Origin: Cohnella candidum
Lineage (GTDB): Bacteria > Bacillota > Bacilli > Paenibacillales > Paenibacillaceae
Length of the DNA stretch: 64,000 nucleotides
Reading direction: 5' to 3'
Assembly: GCF_003713065.1 (NCBI RefSeq)
Contig: NZ_CP033433.1
Location: 1,213,001-1,277,000 of the forward strand
Part shown: piece by piece, positions 43,213 to 51,982 of the stretch
Layout: each line of letters starts with the position of its first letter
Position numbering within the stretch: the stretch's first letter is position 1
The notes under the pieces: generated by a model
The model's input: only the letters and a program-made list of their open reading frames with translations
Told to the model about the DNA's origin: nothing
Databases searched by the model: none
Position numbers and translations under genes: made by a program

Positions 43213-44295
43213 CTAATCGACCAACTCTTCCACCTTTTCCTCGAAAAACAGCCGGTAAACGTACAAGATCAGGATTTTGAGCAGCATGTAGATCGGAATC
43301 GCGGCAAGAATCCCGACGAGGCCTAGCAGGTCTCCGCCGATGAGCAGCACGAGGATCGTCGTCAATGGGTGGATATCCAGCTTCATCCCGTAAACGTGCG
43401 GAGAGATGACGTTGCCTTCGATGATTTGGATGGCCGTCATGATCACGAGGATCCATAGCGCTTTGGCCGGCGAATCGATGAACGCGACGATCAGCACGGG
43501 GACCGCGCCGATGAACTGCCCGATATAGGGGATCAGGTTGAATAAGAACGAAATGACGGCGAGCAGCAGCGCATAGGGCAAATGCACCAGCAAAAAGCCG
43601 ACGTACAGCATGACCGAGAGGATCGACGTGACGATGATCCGTCCGACGATATAGCCGCTTAACGCAGCATCCATATCGGATAGCATGTTTCGGCCTTCTT
43701 TCCGGTACGCCCTGGGCACGAAATGGAGCAGGATGCCGGGAAGACGCTCTCCCTCTTTGAGCAGGTAGTAGACGATGATCGGTACGGTGGCCGCGACGAG
43801 GAAAAAGTTCGACAGCATGACAAGGGATTGGGACACATAATCCGTGATCGCCTGTACGCTGTTGTCCAAATAACCGGAGAGACGGGTGGACCAGTCGCTC
43901 CTTCCGCTCGCGAACATGGACAGGAAACGGTTGTGCTGGAGTTGCTCCACTTGGCTGCGGAATCCTTCGATCAGGCTGGGGAGGTTGTCCGTCAGCGTCT
44001 GGACCTGATCCAGCAGAATGGGCCAAATGACCATGCCCAGCAGGGCGATCAAAGCGGTCAGAACGAAATAGACGAACAAGATCGCCAATGAACGGTTCAC
44101 CTTGCGGTGGGCGAAATAGTTGACCAACGGACGCAGCGAGTAATAGAAAAAACCGGAGAAAATCATCGGAATCAGCAAAATGTGGACCATTTTCAGAAGG
44201 GGATTCAGCAAAAAGCTGATTTTGGTCGCCAGGTAGATCATGACCAGGACGGCGATGATTTTGGCGGCGTTCAGCAGAAAGCGGTTCTGCAGCAA
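43213..44295 (-). CDS. AI-2E family transporter (UPF0118)
   Basis: A 360-residue membrane protein with about seven or eight helices. Family features: LLIPMIFSGFFYYSLRPLVN at the N-terminus, SLIEGFRSQVEQLQHNRF (extracellular part), and the conserved end segments VHLPYALLLAVISFLFNLIP, YIGQFIGAVPVLIVAFID, NVISPHVYGMKLDIHPLTT and GGDLLGLVGILAAIPIYMLL. Members export small molecules or act as Na/H antiporters. Start is TTG with GGGAGGT 9-10 bp upstream. It converges with the M42 gene with only 10 bp between. Confidence 0.9.
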   Translation of the reverse strand: MLQNRFLLNAAKIIAVLVMIYLATKISFLLNPLLKMVHILLIPMIFSGFFYYSLRPLVNYFAHRKVNRSLAILFVYFVLTALIALLGMVIWPILLDQVQTLTDNLPSLIEGFRSQVEQLQHNRFLSMFASGRSDWSTRLSGYLDNSVQAITDYVSQSLVMLSNFFLVAATVPIIVYYLLKEGERLPGILLHFVPRAYRKEGRNMLSDMDAALSGYIVGRIIVTSILSVMLYVGFLLVHLPYALLLAVISFLFNLIPYIGQFIGAVPVLIVAFIDSPAKALWILVIMTAIQIIEGNVISPHVYGMKLDIHPLTTILVLLIGGDLLGLVGILAAIPIYMLLKILILYVYRLFFEEKVEELVD

Positions 44296-44403
44296 AGGTA
44301 CGACCTCCCGGAGTAAGCTGCCCTTACGCGGGCAAGCAAGTTATGTAATACTTACCCCAAATGGCGGAGATCAAAGAGATTCGGATGAAGAAAGGGGATC
44401 GGC

Positions 44404-44955
44404 ATGGCTTTCCACACCTACGACGGCTTGGACTCGCCTTACGGAAGGCAGGCGATGGAGCTGTACGACGAAGCCTTTCCCAGAGAGGGCCGCAAGCCGG
44501 ATCACATTATTGCCGGGATGTTCGCCAAGAAGTTGAGCCGTTTGCACGTAGAGGTTGACGGCGGGGAAGTGTCCGCTATGGCGATCGACGGCCTGCTGCC
44601 GGAGTCGGATTGGCTCGTGATCGATTACTTGGCCGTACGGAAAGGTAAGCGGGGGCAGGGAATCGGCCGGACATTCGTAAGGGAATTGGAATCATGGGCA
44701 AGGAGCGGAGAGCGGAAGCTGGCCGGCCTGCTGCTGGAGGCAGAAGCTGATCCCGGGCAGGAAAACGTAGACCGAGTACGGTTCTGGGAAAGCTGCGGTT
44801 TCATTGCCACCGAATACGTCCACCATTATATCTGGGTGCCGGAAACATACCGCGCGATGTACCTGCCTTTTGACCCGGATTTTCAACCGTCGGACCGGGG
44901 GGAGAGTTTGTTTCGCCACATCGAACGGTTTCACAAGAAAGCTTTTACGAGGTGA
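44404..44955 (+). CDS. GNAT acetyltransferase
   Basis: A 183-residue GNAT. Start MAFHTYDGLDSPYGRQAMEL, the acetyl-CoA loop VIDYLAVRKGKRGQGIGRTF and VRFWESCGFIATEYVHHYIW. Substrate unknown. SD AAAGGGGA about 8 bp upstream. Its end overlaps the ribosome-binding region of the YqkE-like gene, so the two may be coupled. Confidence 0.83.
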   Translation: MAFHTYDGLDSPYGRQAMELYDEAFPREGRKPDHIIAGMFAKKLSRLHVEVDGGEVSAMAIDGLLPESDWLVIDYLAVRKGKRGQGIGRTFVRELESWARSGERKLAGLLLEAEADPGQENVDRVRFWESCGFIATEYVHHYIWVPETYRAMYLPFDPDFQPSDRGESLFRHIERFHKKAFTR

Positions 44956-44960
44956 TCGCC

Positions 44961-45224
44961 ATGAGCGCGAAGAAGAAAAGAGCGAACGCGCCGGCTCCGC
45001 CTGCGTCAGACAAACCGGCGACTTTGAAGGACTTGCTCGGAGCCGAGACCGTTGCCAAGCTGAAGGCACAGGCAGAGGCGCTGAAAGCGGAGGAAGCGAA
45101 GCGCCAAGAGGAACGCAGGCAGCGGGAGAAGGAAGAACGCCTGGCGGAAGAGAAGCGGCTGGAGAACGATTTCGAGTATTTGCTGAACAACAGCCGTTCC
45201 GATTGGAAGAAGTTCAAAGAATAG
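44961..45224 (+). CDS. YqkE-like (DUF3886) small charged protein
   Basis: An 87-residue protein almost entirely made of a charged helix (AKLKAQAEALKAEEAKRQEE and following ERRQREKEERLAEEKRLEND), after a Lys/Ala/Pro-rich start. The patterns TLKDLLGAE and FEYLLNNSRSDWKKFKE match YqkE-type proteins of Bacillus. Function unknown. The frame opens at GTG 44952, but ACGAGGTG then serves as SD for ATG 44961. Next gene 41 bp downstream. Confidence 0.8.
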   Translation: MSAKKKRANAPAPPASDKPATLKDLLGAETVAKLKAQAEALKAEEAKRQEERRQREKEERLAEEKRLENDFEYLLNNSRSDWKKFKE

Positions 45225-45265
45225 CGGCGAGCGCCGCGAATTCAATCCTAAGGAGGAAATACGAA

Positions 45266-45961
45266 ATGGAAATCGTGTATCATGGACATTCTTGCGTCGA
45301 AATCCGAACGGGCGGAAAATCGCTTGTGATTGACCCTTTCTTGAGAGGAAATCCGATCGCGGTGACGAAGCCGGAGGACATCAAAGCCGAATACATTCTG
45401 CTCACGCATGGGCATGTGGACCATATCCTTGACGCGGAGCCGATTGCCAAAGCCAACGATTCCACGGTCGTGGCGATCGTAGAGCTGGCGAGTTACATGT
45501 CCGGGAAAGAGCTGAAGACGATCGGCATGAACATGGGGGGAACGGTGGACATGGGATTCGCGAAAGCGAAAATGATCCAGGCGTTCCACAGCTCGGGCAT
45601 CACGTTGGAGGATGGAACCATCATCTACGGCGGCATGCCGGCCGGGTTCATCATCGAAGCCGAAGGAATCACCGTCCTGCATGCCGGGGATACCGCGCTG
45701 TTTTCCGACATGAAGATGATCGGCGAGCGTCATAAGATCGACGTCGCTTTCATCCCGATCGGCGACCATTTCACGATGGGACCGGACGACGCGCTGCAGG
45801 CTGCGGAATGGTACGGCGCCCAGCTTGTCGTCCCGGTTCATTACAATTCCTTCCCGCCGATTCGCCAGGACGCGGAGAATTTCGTCCGCAGGCTCGAAGA
45901 GCAGGATCAGGAAGGCATGGTGCTCGCGCCGGGCGAATCGTTCGAAATCACGGCGGGTTAA
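45266..45961 (+). CDS. metal-dependent hydrolase, UPF0173 (YtkL-like), beta-lactamase fold
   Basis: A 231-residue metallo-beta-lactamase-fold protein. Metal motif LLTHGHVDHILDAEPI (HxHxDH), start MEIVYHGHSCVEI, then VLHAGDTALFSDMKMIGE, VAFIPIGDHFTMGPDDA and VVPVHYNSFPPI. This is the YtkL/UPF0173 subgroup, whose substrate is unknown. SD AAGGAGGAAA at 8-9 bp. Ends at a long inverted repeat shared with the convergent arsB gene. Confidence 0.93.
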   Translation: MEIVYHGHSCVEIRTGGKSLVIDPFLRGNPIAVTKPEDIKAEYILLTHGHVDHILDAEPIAKANDSTVVAIVELASYMSGKELKTIGMNMGGTVDMGFAKAKMIQAFHSSGITLEDGTIIYGGMPAGFIIEAEGITVLHAGDTALFSDMKMIGERHKIDVAFIPIGDHFTMGPDDALQAAEWYGAQLVVPVHYNSFPPIRQDAENFVRRLEEQDQEGMVLAPGESFEITAG

Positions 45962-45980
45962 AACGAAGCGTCTGAATGTT

Positions 45981-46015
45981 GAGAAGAGCAAGCCCGAATC
46001 GGGCTTGCTCTTCTC
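45981..46015. terminator. bidirectional terminator between UPF0173 and arsB genes
   Basis: Perfect 17-bp arms starting GAGAAGAGCAAGCCCGA with a one-base centre, so the true loop uses part of the arms. T-rich flanks CTCGTTTATA on plus. Confidence 0.85.
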
Positions 46016-46026
46016 GTTTATACAAG

Positions 46027-47310
46027 TCAGCGGATGCTGAGATAAAGCGCGCAGAGGGTGATGAACAGAACCGGGACGGTCAGCAGGAACCCGGCTTTGA
46101 AATAGTAGCCCCAGCCGATTCTGACGCCTTTGCCTGAGAGGACATGAAGCCAAAGCAGGGTGGCGAGCGAGCCGATCGGCGTGATTTTCGGTCCCAAATC
46201 GGAACCGATGACGTTCGCGTAAACGAACGCTTCCCGAATCGCGCCGGCCGGCTCTGCACCATGGATGGCGAGCGCGTCTATCATCACCGTCGGCAGGTTG
46301 TTCATGACGGAAGAGAGGAAGGCCGCGATGAAGCCTCCGCCGACCGTGGCCGCGAACAGTCCCTGATCGGCCAGCCAGGAGAAGGCGTCCCCGAGCCGGT
46401 CGGTCAGGCCGACATTGCGCAAACCATAGACGACGACATACATGCCGATCGAGAACACGACGATCGTCCAAGGCGCGTTTTTCACGAGCCGGCCAGAGTC
46501 GATTTCGCCGCTTTGACGTGCCAGCAGGAGGAAGACGGCAGCCGCCGCGCAAGCGATGAAAGAGACGGGGACGCCCAGGTAACCGCTTGAAAGATAGGCG
46601 GCGAGCAATACGGCGAGCACCGCCCAGGAGATTCGGAAAAGCCGAACGTCTCTGATCGCGTCTCTCGGCTGCTTAAGCTGCGCAAGATCATAACGCTTCG
46701 GAATGCTGCGGCGATAGAACAGATAGAGAACGCCCAGGCTGGCGACTACCGAGAAAAGAAAAGGAACGATCATGCGTGCCGCGTACGAAGCGAATCCGAT
46801 GCCGAAGAAGTCCGCGGAAACGATATTGACCAAGTTGCTGACGACCAGCGGCAGCGATGCCGTGTCCGAGATGAATCCGCTGGCCATGATGAACGGTAGA
46901 AGCATCCTTTTGGGAAAGTTCAGCGCCCGAACCATCGCCAGCACGATCGGGGTGAGGATCAGCGCCGCGCCGTCGTTGGCGAACAGTGCGGATACGGCCG
47001 CGCCGAGCAGCACGATGTAGGCGAACATCAATCGCCCATTGCCCCCGGCGAGTCTGACCATATGAAGGGCGGCCCATTCGAAAAAGCCGATTTCGTCCAA
47101 TACGAGGGAGATGAGAATGATCGCGACGAACGCCAGCGTGGCGTTCCACACAATGAGGGTCACGTCGCGGACGTCGCCGAAATCGACGACTCCGCACAGC
47201 AGGGCAAGAATGGCGCCGCAGGAGGCCGACCAGCCGATACTGAGTCCCTTGGGCTGCCAAATGACGAAGATAAGAGTAAGAAGAAAGATGGAAAATGCAA
47301 TTGCGAGCAT
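46027..47310 (-). CDS. arsB: ArsB-type arsenite efflux permease
   Basis: A 427-residue ion-transporter-superfamily permease with about 11-12 helices. Typical ArsB parts: [40 protein letters not shown] with [60 protein letters not shown] and [20 protein letters not shown]. It should expel As(III)/Sb(III). Neither arsR nor arsC nor arsA is adjacent, unlike usual ars operons. SD GGGAGGT before ATG. 67 bp after the CBO0543 gene in the same direction. Confidence 0.85.
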   Translation of the reverse strand: MLAIAFSIFLLTLIFVIWQPKGLSIGWSASCGAILALLCGVVDFGDVRDVTLIVWNATLAFVAIILISLVLDEIGFFEWAALHMVRLAGGNGRLMFAYIVLLGAAVSALFANDGAALILTPIVLAMVRALNFPKRMLLPFIMASGFISDTASLPLVVSNLVNIVSADFFGIGFASYAARMIVPFLFSVVASLGVLYLFYRRSIPKRYDLAQLKQPRDAIRDVRLFRISWAVLAVLLAAYLSSGYLGVPVSFIACAAAAVFLLLARQSGEIDSGRLVKNAPWTIVVFSIGMYVVVYGLRNVGLTDRLGDAFSWLADQGLFAATVGGGFIAAFLSSVMNNLPTVMIDALAIHGAEPAGAIREAFVYANVIGSDLGPKITPIGSLATLLWLHVLSGKGVRIGWGYYFKAGFLLTVPVLFITLCALYLSIR

Positions 47311-47377
47311 GGTACCTCCCGAGTCGAACCGATGGATTGGACGTCGAGAAATATCGTACCAAGCGGATCGGATTTCG

Positions 47378-47860
47378 TCACGGTTTTTTCGCGGGAATGC
47401 CCCTTTTCATAAACCAAACGTAATAAAGGCGGGACAGATAGAAAGTCGCGAGCAAGGACAGCCAAGTCCAATACCATGACCAGTGGACGTAATCGATGAG
47501 TTGGGTATGCTTTTCGATCATCCATTCCAACGCCGACATCCACGAAGGGAACAGCAGATACCAACCGATTTTATGCCAAACGGATTTTCGCTCAGGAAAC
47601 CGGAGCACGAACACGATGCTAATGGCCGGATAGATGAAATATTCATAGGTGAAGTTGTTCGCGGTCGCGTTTGGGAATTCCCGCACGGGATATCGGATCA
47701 GACCATACTCGGAAACCAATAATCCGACCAGCCATGTAATGAGCAGTTTGAACAAATAGACGAGTTGCGCTTCCCGAATGCGGTCTCGCGGGGTGAATAG
47801 GACAAGCAGGATTGCAGTCACGACGGTCACGGCGATGAGGACCGTCCGATCCGTGAGCAT
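47378..47860 (-). CDS. CBO0543-family membrane protein
   Basis: A 160-residue membrane protein with four or five helices. Characteristic stretches: [20 protein letters not shown], then [40 protein letters not shown] and [20 protein letters not shown]. Such proteins occur in several paralogues in Bacillus and Paenibacillus and have no known function. AAGGGGGA SD. Between arsB and the EamA gene, same direction. Confidence 0.8.
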   Translation of the reverse strand: MLTDRTVLIAVTVVTAILLVLFTPRDRIREAQLVYLFKLLITWLVGLLVSEYGLIRYPVREFPNATANNFTYEYFIYPAISIVFVLRFPERKSVWHKIGWYLLFPSWMSALEWMIEKHTQLIDYVHWSWYWTWLSLLATFYLSRLYYVWFMKRGIPAKKP

Positions 47861-47915
47861 AAGAGGGTCCCCCTTGCGGCAGTAGTCCTCTTAAGTTTTC
47901 CATTTTCTCCTGCCG

Positions 47916-48830
47916 TTACCCTTCGCTTTTTTCCTTCTGCGGCTTCAAATAAAGCAACAGTCCAACGATGACCAGGATACCTCCGACCAGTTGGGAGACG
48001 GAAATCATTTCACTGAACAGAAAGATGGCCAGCAGGCTCGCCCCGACCGGCTCCGCGAACACGCTCATGGAGATCGTCGTGGCGCTCACGTAAGCCAAAA
48101 GCCAATTGAAAATCATGTGGCCGAGCACCGTGGGCACGATCGCGAGCAGCAGGAATATCAGCCATTCCTTGCCGGGATACCCGAAGAACGGAGTGTCGGT
48201 CGCCAGGTTGTAGACGGCGAAAAACAAAAAAGCGACGGTAAACACGGCTAAGCTGTACAAATAGGAGGATACCCGCGTTAATATGCGCTTCGCAAGGAGC
48301 ATGTTCACGGCGATCGCGAGCGTGGACAGGAAGGAGAGGGTGTCGCCGAGCAACGCCGAACGGGACACGCCCGAATCCCCGGATCCCACGCAGCATACCC
48401 CCGCGAACGCGATCACGAGTCCGATCACCGCGGCTCTGGCCGGCTTATCCTTGAAGAAGACGAAGGAGCCGATCATGACGAGAACGGGCTCCAGAGACAG
48501 GATGATCGTCGAACTGGCGATGGACGTATAATCGATGGATTCCATCCACAGCAGGAAATGGACGCCCAAGAAAAGCCCCGCCACGCCGAGCAGCGCCCAA
48601 TCCTTCCACGAAATGGAACGGATACCGGGCAGCTGCTTCGCGCCAAACGGGGTCATCAGGAGCAAAGTGAATAGCATCCGATACATGCCCTGCACGGATG
48701 CTGGAGCGTCCGAATACCTGACGAGAATCGGGGCGAAGGAAATGGCGATCATGCCGACGGTGAGCGGGATGATGGGTGCGATGGGCGGCGTTCGCGGAAA
48801 CACGCCGCCGGACTGTTGTTCAGCGTTCAT
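47916..48830 (-). CDS. EamA-family (DMT superfamily) transporter
   Basis: A 304-residue permease with ten helices in two EamA repeats: TVGMIAISFAPILVRYSDAP with MYRMLFTLLLMTPF in the first, STLAIAVNMLLAKRILTRVS and SVFAEPVGASLLAIFLFSEM in the second. Members export metabolites or amino acids. ATG overlaps the stop of the upstream tetR gene (ATGA at 48827-48830), so it is the last gene of the ABC-TetR operon. The N-terminal extension to 48896 is inside tetR and not used. Confidence 0.9.
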   Translation of the reverse strand: MNAEQQSGGVFPRTPPIAPIIPLTVGMIAISFAPILVRYSDAPASVQGMYRMLFTLLLMTPFGAKQLPGIRSISWKDWALLGVAGLFLGVHFLLWMESIDYTSIASSTIILSLEPVLVMIGSFVFFKDKPARAAVIGLVIAFAGVCCVGSGDSGVSRSALLGDTLSFLSTLAIAVNMLLAKRILTRVSSYLYSLAVFTVAFLFFAVYNLATDTPFFGYPGKEWLIFLLLAIVPTVLGHMIFNWLLAYVSATTISMSVFAEPVGASLLAIFLFSEMISVSQLVGGILVIVGLLLYLKPQKEKSEG

Positions 48831-49495
48831 GGGTTCGGAGCAAGACCTTTCATGATGAAGTCGATCGTCGCTTGTCTTTCCTTGGCATCGTCCCAATCGG
48901 CGCCTTCGCGGGTGCCGTAGAAGGTGCGGATGAAAATGTACCCGCCGATGGCCGAGGCAGCCAAGCGCATCAGTGTCGTTGTCGGGAGGTCGATCAATTG
49001 TCCCTTGTCTTTAAAGCGGTCTATGGCTTTTTCGATGCGTTCCTTCACTTGCGTGAAGATGATTTTGAGAAACTGCTCCCTTAAATCCTCGTGGAAAGGC
49101 AGCTCTTGCAGCAGGATTCGAAGCAGGCTTTGGTTCTTCTCGAGGAACTCGATCCGGTTTTCGATCATCGCCCGTAGGAACCCGTCGAACGTCTCGAAAT
49201 CCGTCTGCAGGACGCTGCGGAATTCCCGCAGAACGAACGGCGTCATCAATTTGACCATCGCCGGGGCTACGATCGAGAGAAGCAGGTCCTTCTTCGTTTT
49301 GTAATGGCGGAAAATCGTTCCTTCCGCGACGCCGGCGCGCTGGGCGATTTCGCTCGTTGACGAAGCCGAATAGCCTTTCTCCGCGAAAACCTCAATCGCC
49401 GCTTCGAAAATCCGGCTTTGTTTTTCGGTCATGTTATCCCCGGAGGAGGATGCGTTCAGCAGTTCTTCCATCCAGGGCTCCATCGATTGGGTCAT
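48827..49495 (-). CDS. TetR-family transcriptional regulator
   Basis: A 222-residue regulator. The HTH is at about 25-70: SRIFEAAIEVFAEKGYSASS, TSEIAQRAGVAEGTIFRHYK and TKKDLLLSIVAP. The C-terminal domain with RLAASAIGGYIFIRTFYGT should bind an inducer. ATG 49495 is chosen since GAAGGAGCG lies 8-9 bp upstream; ATG 49513 has no SD. It follows the ABC permease by 28 bp and probably represses its own operon through the palindromes at 51313 and 51373. Confidence 0.9.
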   Translation of the reverse strand: MTQSMEPWMEELLNASSSGDNMTEKQSRIFEAAIEVFAEKGYSASSTSEIAQRAGVAEGTIFRHYKTKKDLLLSIVAPAMVKLMTPFVLREFRSVLQTDFETFDGFLRAMIENRIEFLEKNQSLLRILLQELPFHEDLREQFLKIIFTQVKERIEKAIDRFKDKGQLIDLPTTTLMRLAASAIGGYIFIRTFYGTREGADWDDAKERQATIDFIMKGLAPNP

Positions 49496-49523
49496 ACGGT
49501 TGCGCTCCTTCAAGAACTTCCGG

Positions 49524-50543
49524 TTAAATCGCCCGCTGCTTTCTGAGCGCCGCGATATTCAGCAAGGCGAAAGCGACGGAGAAGCCGAGCAGAACGTAAA
49601 CGTCGATCTGAATATCGGCGAAACCTTCGCCCCGCAGCATGATGCCGCGCATGGCGTCCGCGCCGTAATACAAGGGCATGACGTAACTTAGCTTCTGCAG
49701 CCAGGGATCCATGGCCTCCAGGTTGAACAAGCCCGAGAAGAACACCTGAGGCACGATGACCAACGGGATGAACTGGATGATCTGAAACTCGGTACTCGCG
49801 AACGAGGAGAGCAACGTACCCAGCGTGAGTGCAGTGAGCGTCAGTAAAAGGTTCATGAGCAGCACGAGCCAGACCGAGCCGTCCATGTACATGCCGAGAA
49901 CCCCGATCGAATACCAGGCGATCAGCGTGGCTTGCAGTAAGGTGAACAGGCCGAATCCGAGCAAATAACCGGCGACGACCTCCGACCGGCGGATTGGCGT
50001 CGCAAGCAGCCTCTCGAGCGTTCCCGTCGTTCTTTCGCGAAGGAAGGCGACTCCGGCCAGCAGGAAAACGAAGAAGAATGAGAAAAAGCCGATGAGCACG
50101 GGGCCGAAGGAGTCGAAAGAGGACAAGTCGGCGTTTCCGTGCAAATACGTGATCGAAGGCTGTATGGTCAGCATATCGGCCTGAATCGTATTTTGCAAGA
50201 CCAGCATGACCGCTTTGTTCATGGAGGGATCGCTTCCTTCCATGCGGATAGAAGGTTTTCCGTCCGAGAGGGAGAAGACGGCGTCCAGTTTGCCGTCCCG
50301 CAAAGCTTGTTCCGCCGAAGCCGCATCCGGATAAGAAGTGACGTTGGCGGCATTGGGATCGATCCTTCCCGCCAGCGCCGTTGGGAGGCCGACCGTGCCG
50401 ATGTCCGGCTTTACCTGATTCCCGTTAAAGACGAAGTGCATGAGCGTCAAGACGAGCAGGGGAGCCAGCAGCAGCAAGGCTAACGTTCTTCTGTCCCGGA
50501 CGAATTGCCGAATGATACGCAGTGCGAGCGCGCGCGTTCTCAT
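49524..50543 (-). CDS. ABC-2 type transporter permease
   Basis: A 339-residue permease: N-terminal helix after MRTRALALRIIRQFVRDRRT, a large extracytoplasmic loop (about 40-150), then five helices with FLRERTTGTLERLLATPIRR, the characteristic ABC-2 EhGTLExLLxTPixR motif, and FIPLVIVPQVFFSGLFNLEA. It works with the ATPase encoded just upstream, with which it overlaps by 4 bp (ATGA). Probably exports drugs, lipids or dyes. Confidence 0.9.
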   Translation of the reverse strand: MRTRALALRIIRQFVRDRRTLALLLLAPLLVLTLMHFVFNGNQVKPDIGTVGLPTALAGRIDPNAANVTSYPDAASAEQALRDGKLDAVFSLSDGKPSIRMEGSDPSMNKAVMLVLQNTIQADMLTIQPSITYLHGNADLSSFDSFGPVLIGFFSFFFVFLLAGVAFLRERTTGTLERLLATPIRRSEVVAGYLLGFGLFTLLQATLIAWYSIGVLGMYMDGSVWLVLLMNLLLTLTALTLGTLLSSFASTEFQIIQFIPLVIVPQVFFSGLFNLEAMDPWLQKLSYVMPLYYGADAMRGIMLRGEGFADIQIDVYVLLGFSVAFALLNIAALRKQRAI

Positions 50544-51289
50544 GCCCGGGCACCTCCCCCGAGGACGATGAATGCTTCTTCGATCGTATCGGTGCCGCTC
50601 GCGGCTTTGAGCCCTTCCGGCGAATCGACCGCATTCAACTTGCCGTCACGGATAAGGCCGATCCGGTCGCATTTGTCCGCTTCGTCCATGACGTGGGTCG
50701 TCAGGATGATCGTCGTGCCGCTGTCGCGCATGGACATCAGCTCTTTCCAGATGGATTGGCGAAGCACCGGATCGATGCCCACCGTCGGTTCATCTAGGAT
50801 GAGGATTTCCGGTTCATGGAGCAGCGAGATGGCGAGCGAAAGACGCCGCTTCATGCCGCCGGAGTAAGCGGCGACCGGTTTGTTCAGATGGTCGAGCAGG
50901 TCGACGACCGCCATGGCCGCCTGGATCCGCTCTTGTTGGCGCGCCCCCGCGAGTCCGTACAGGGAAGCGAAAAATTGCAGGTTCTGGCGCGCGGTCAGCT
51001 CTTGATAGAGGGCGTCAGACTGCGCCATGTAGCCAAATCGTTGAAGCATCGCAAGCTTCGGCATTTTCTCGCCGAGCATGAGGACCTCGCCGTTGTCGGC
51101 CTTGTCGATTCCGGTGATCAGCTTGATCAGCGTCGTTTTGCCGGAACCCGAAGGGCCGAGAAGTCCGAAGATTTCACCGCGGCAGACTTGAAGCGTGATG
51201 CCATCAAGTACGGTCTTGGCGCCGAATCGTCGCGAGACGCCGTGCAGATCGATCACGGTATCGTTTCGCGATGCGTTGGATTGCTGCAT
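50540..51289 (-). CDS. ABC transporter ATP-binding protein (drug/lipid exporter type)
   Basis: A 249-residue ATPase. Walker A GPSGSGKTTLIK, Q-loop region FGYMAQSDALYQELT, signature YSGGMKRRLSLAISLLHEP, Walker B EILILDEPTVGID, and the switch His in ILTTHVMDEAD. First gene of an operon with permease, TetR regulator and EamA exporter. A longer frame at 51328 runs through the SD and operator; GGGGAGG before ATG 51289 decides the start. Confidence 0.93.
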   Translation of the reverse strand: MQQSNASRNDTVIDLHGVSRRFGAKTVLDGITLQVCRGEIFGLLGPSGSGKTTLIKLITGIDKADNGEVLMLGEKMPKLAMLQRFGYMAQSDALYQELTARQNLQFFASLYGLAGARQQERIQAAMAVVDLLDHLNKPVAAYSGGMKRRLSLAISLLHEPEILILDEPTVGIDPVLRQSIWKELMSMRDSGTTIILTTHVMDEADKCDRIGLIRDGKLNAVDSPEGLKAASGTDTIEEAFIVLGGGARA

Positions 51290-51312
51290 CAGGATACCTC
51301 CCCGTGTAAAAT

Positions 51313-51328
51313 GTGAGTAATCACTCAT
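51313..51328. promoter_or_regulatory. palindromic operator, copy 1 (ABC-TetR operon)
   Basis: GTGAGTAATCACTCAT, an inverted repeat with half site TGAGT. It lies 24 bp before the ABC ATPase start. A second copy is exactly 60 bp upstream. Likely bound by the TetR protein of the operon. Confidence 0.7.
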
Positions 51329-51372
51329 TTGGATGGTATCCCCATCTTAACATGCTGTTCGCGATCTGAGAA

Positions 51373-51388
51373 GTGAGTAATCACTCAC
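51373..51388. promoter_or_regulatory. palindromic operator, copy 2 (ABC-TetR operon)
   Basis: GTGAGTAATCACTCAC, identical to copy 1 in 15 of 16 bases. The two start points differ by 60 bp, close to a whole number of helical turns. TTAAGAT at about 51346 (minus strand) between the two could be a -10. Confidence 0.7.
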
Positions 51389-51498
51389 TAAATTACTTAT
51401 TAGGTTAACGGGCAAAATTCTTCCAATATATGTTATCCTAAATAGGGCAAGCAGGACTTAGTCTCGTTGGAAACTGATAATTGGAGGGCCTTATTATC

Positions 51499-51821
51499 AT
51501 GGCTAAGCTGATCTATCCGATTAACGTATCTTTGGACGGGAACATGGAGGACGAGCGCGGCAACCTCGAGTGGTCGATCTCCGCTGACGAGGAGTTTGCG
51601 TTCTGGACTGAATTTCAGCGGCCGATCGGCACCTACCTTTACGGGCAGAGCGGGCGATGAGCGCGGGTCTGATCGACGAGTGTCATCTGCTTCTTAATCC
51701 TATCGTCTTGGGTGGAGGCAAGCGGGCATTGCCGGATAACCTCCGCATGCGGCTCGAGCTGCTCGGTGAGCGCCGTCTCCGAAGCGGCATCATTCATCTT
51801 CACTACCGCGTGATCGTCTAA
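51499..51821 (+). pseudogene. dihydrofolate reductase-like (RibD C-terminal domain) gene remnant
   Basis: Two pieces of one protein remain. 51499-51660 encodes 53 residues starting MAKLIYPINVSLDGN and including GNLEWSI and IGTYLYG, the N-terminus of the YwjB/RibD-C type reductase. 51657-51821, in another frame, gives GLIDECHLLLNPIVLGGGKR and ends IIHLHYRVIV, the usual C-terminus. About 70-80 middle residues are missing and the frames do not match, so an internal deletion has destroyed the gene. TTGGAGGG is still present upstream. Confidence 0.8.
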
Positions 51822-51896
51822 CCTCGGGCATAATCGCGACCCGCTATGAGTTGGAGAAATAGTCGCTCTGAATTTTACAGAGTTGGTTGTACGAAT

Positions 51897-51930
51897 AAGA
51901 GGAGCAGTTGCACTGGCAACTGCTCCTCTT
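51897..51930. terminator. strong hairpin, probable terminator
   Basis: Perfect 15-bp arms starting AAGAGGAGCAGTTGC, loop ACTG. It lies between the reductase remnant and the end of the minus-strand glycosyltransferase gene. T runs are short on both strands. Confidence 0.65.
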
Positions 51931-51982
51931 GGCATTATGCGGCCTCTGGCGTACCCTCCCAGCTGCCTCCGCGGAAAAACTT

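Noticed and set aside
45981..46015. 17-bp perfect inverted repeat as a possible mobile-element end or operator
   Set aside because: It lies between two convergent gene ends with T-rich flanks; a bidirectional terminator explains it.
45248..46552. 434-residue open frame on the minus strand
   Set aside because: Antisense of UPF0173 and out of frame with arsB; includes a bidirectional terminator.
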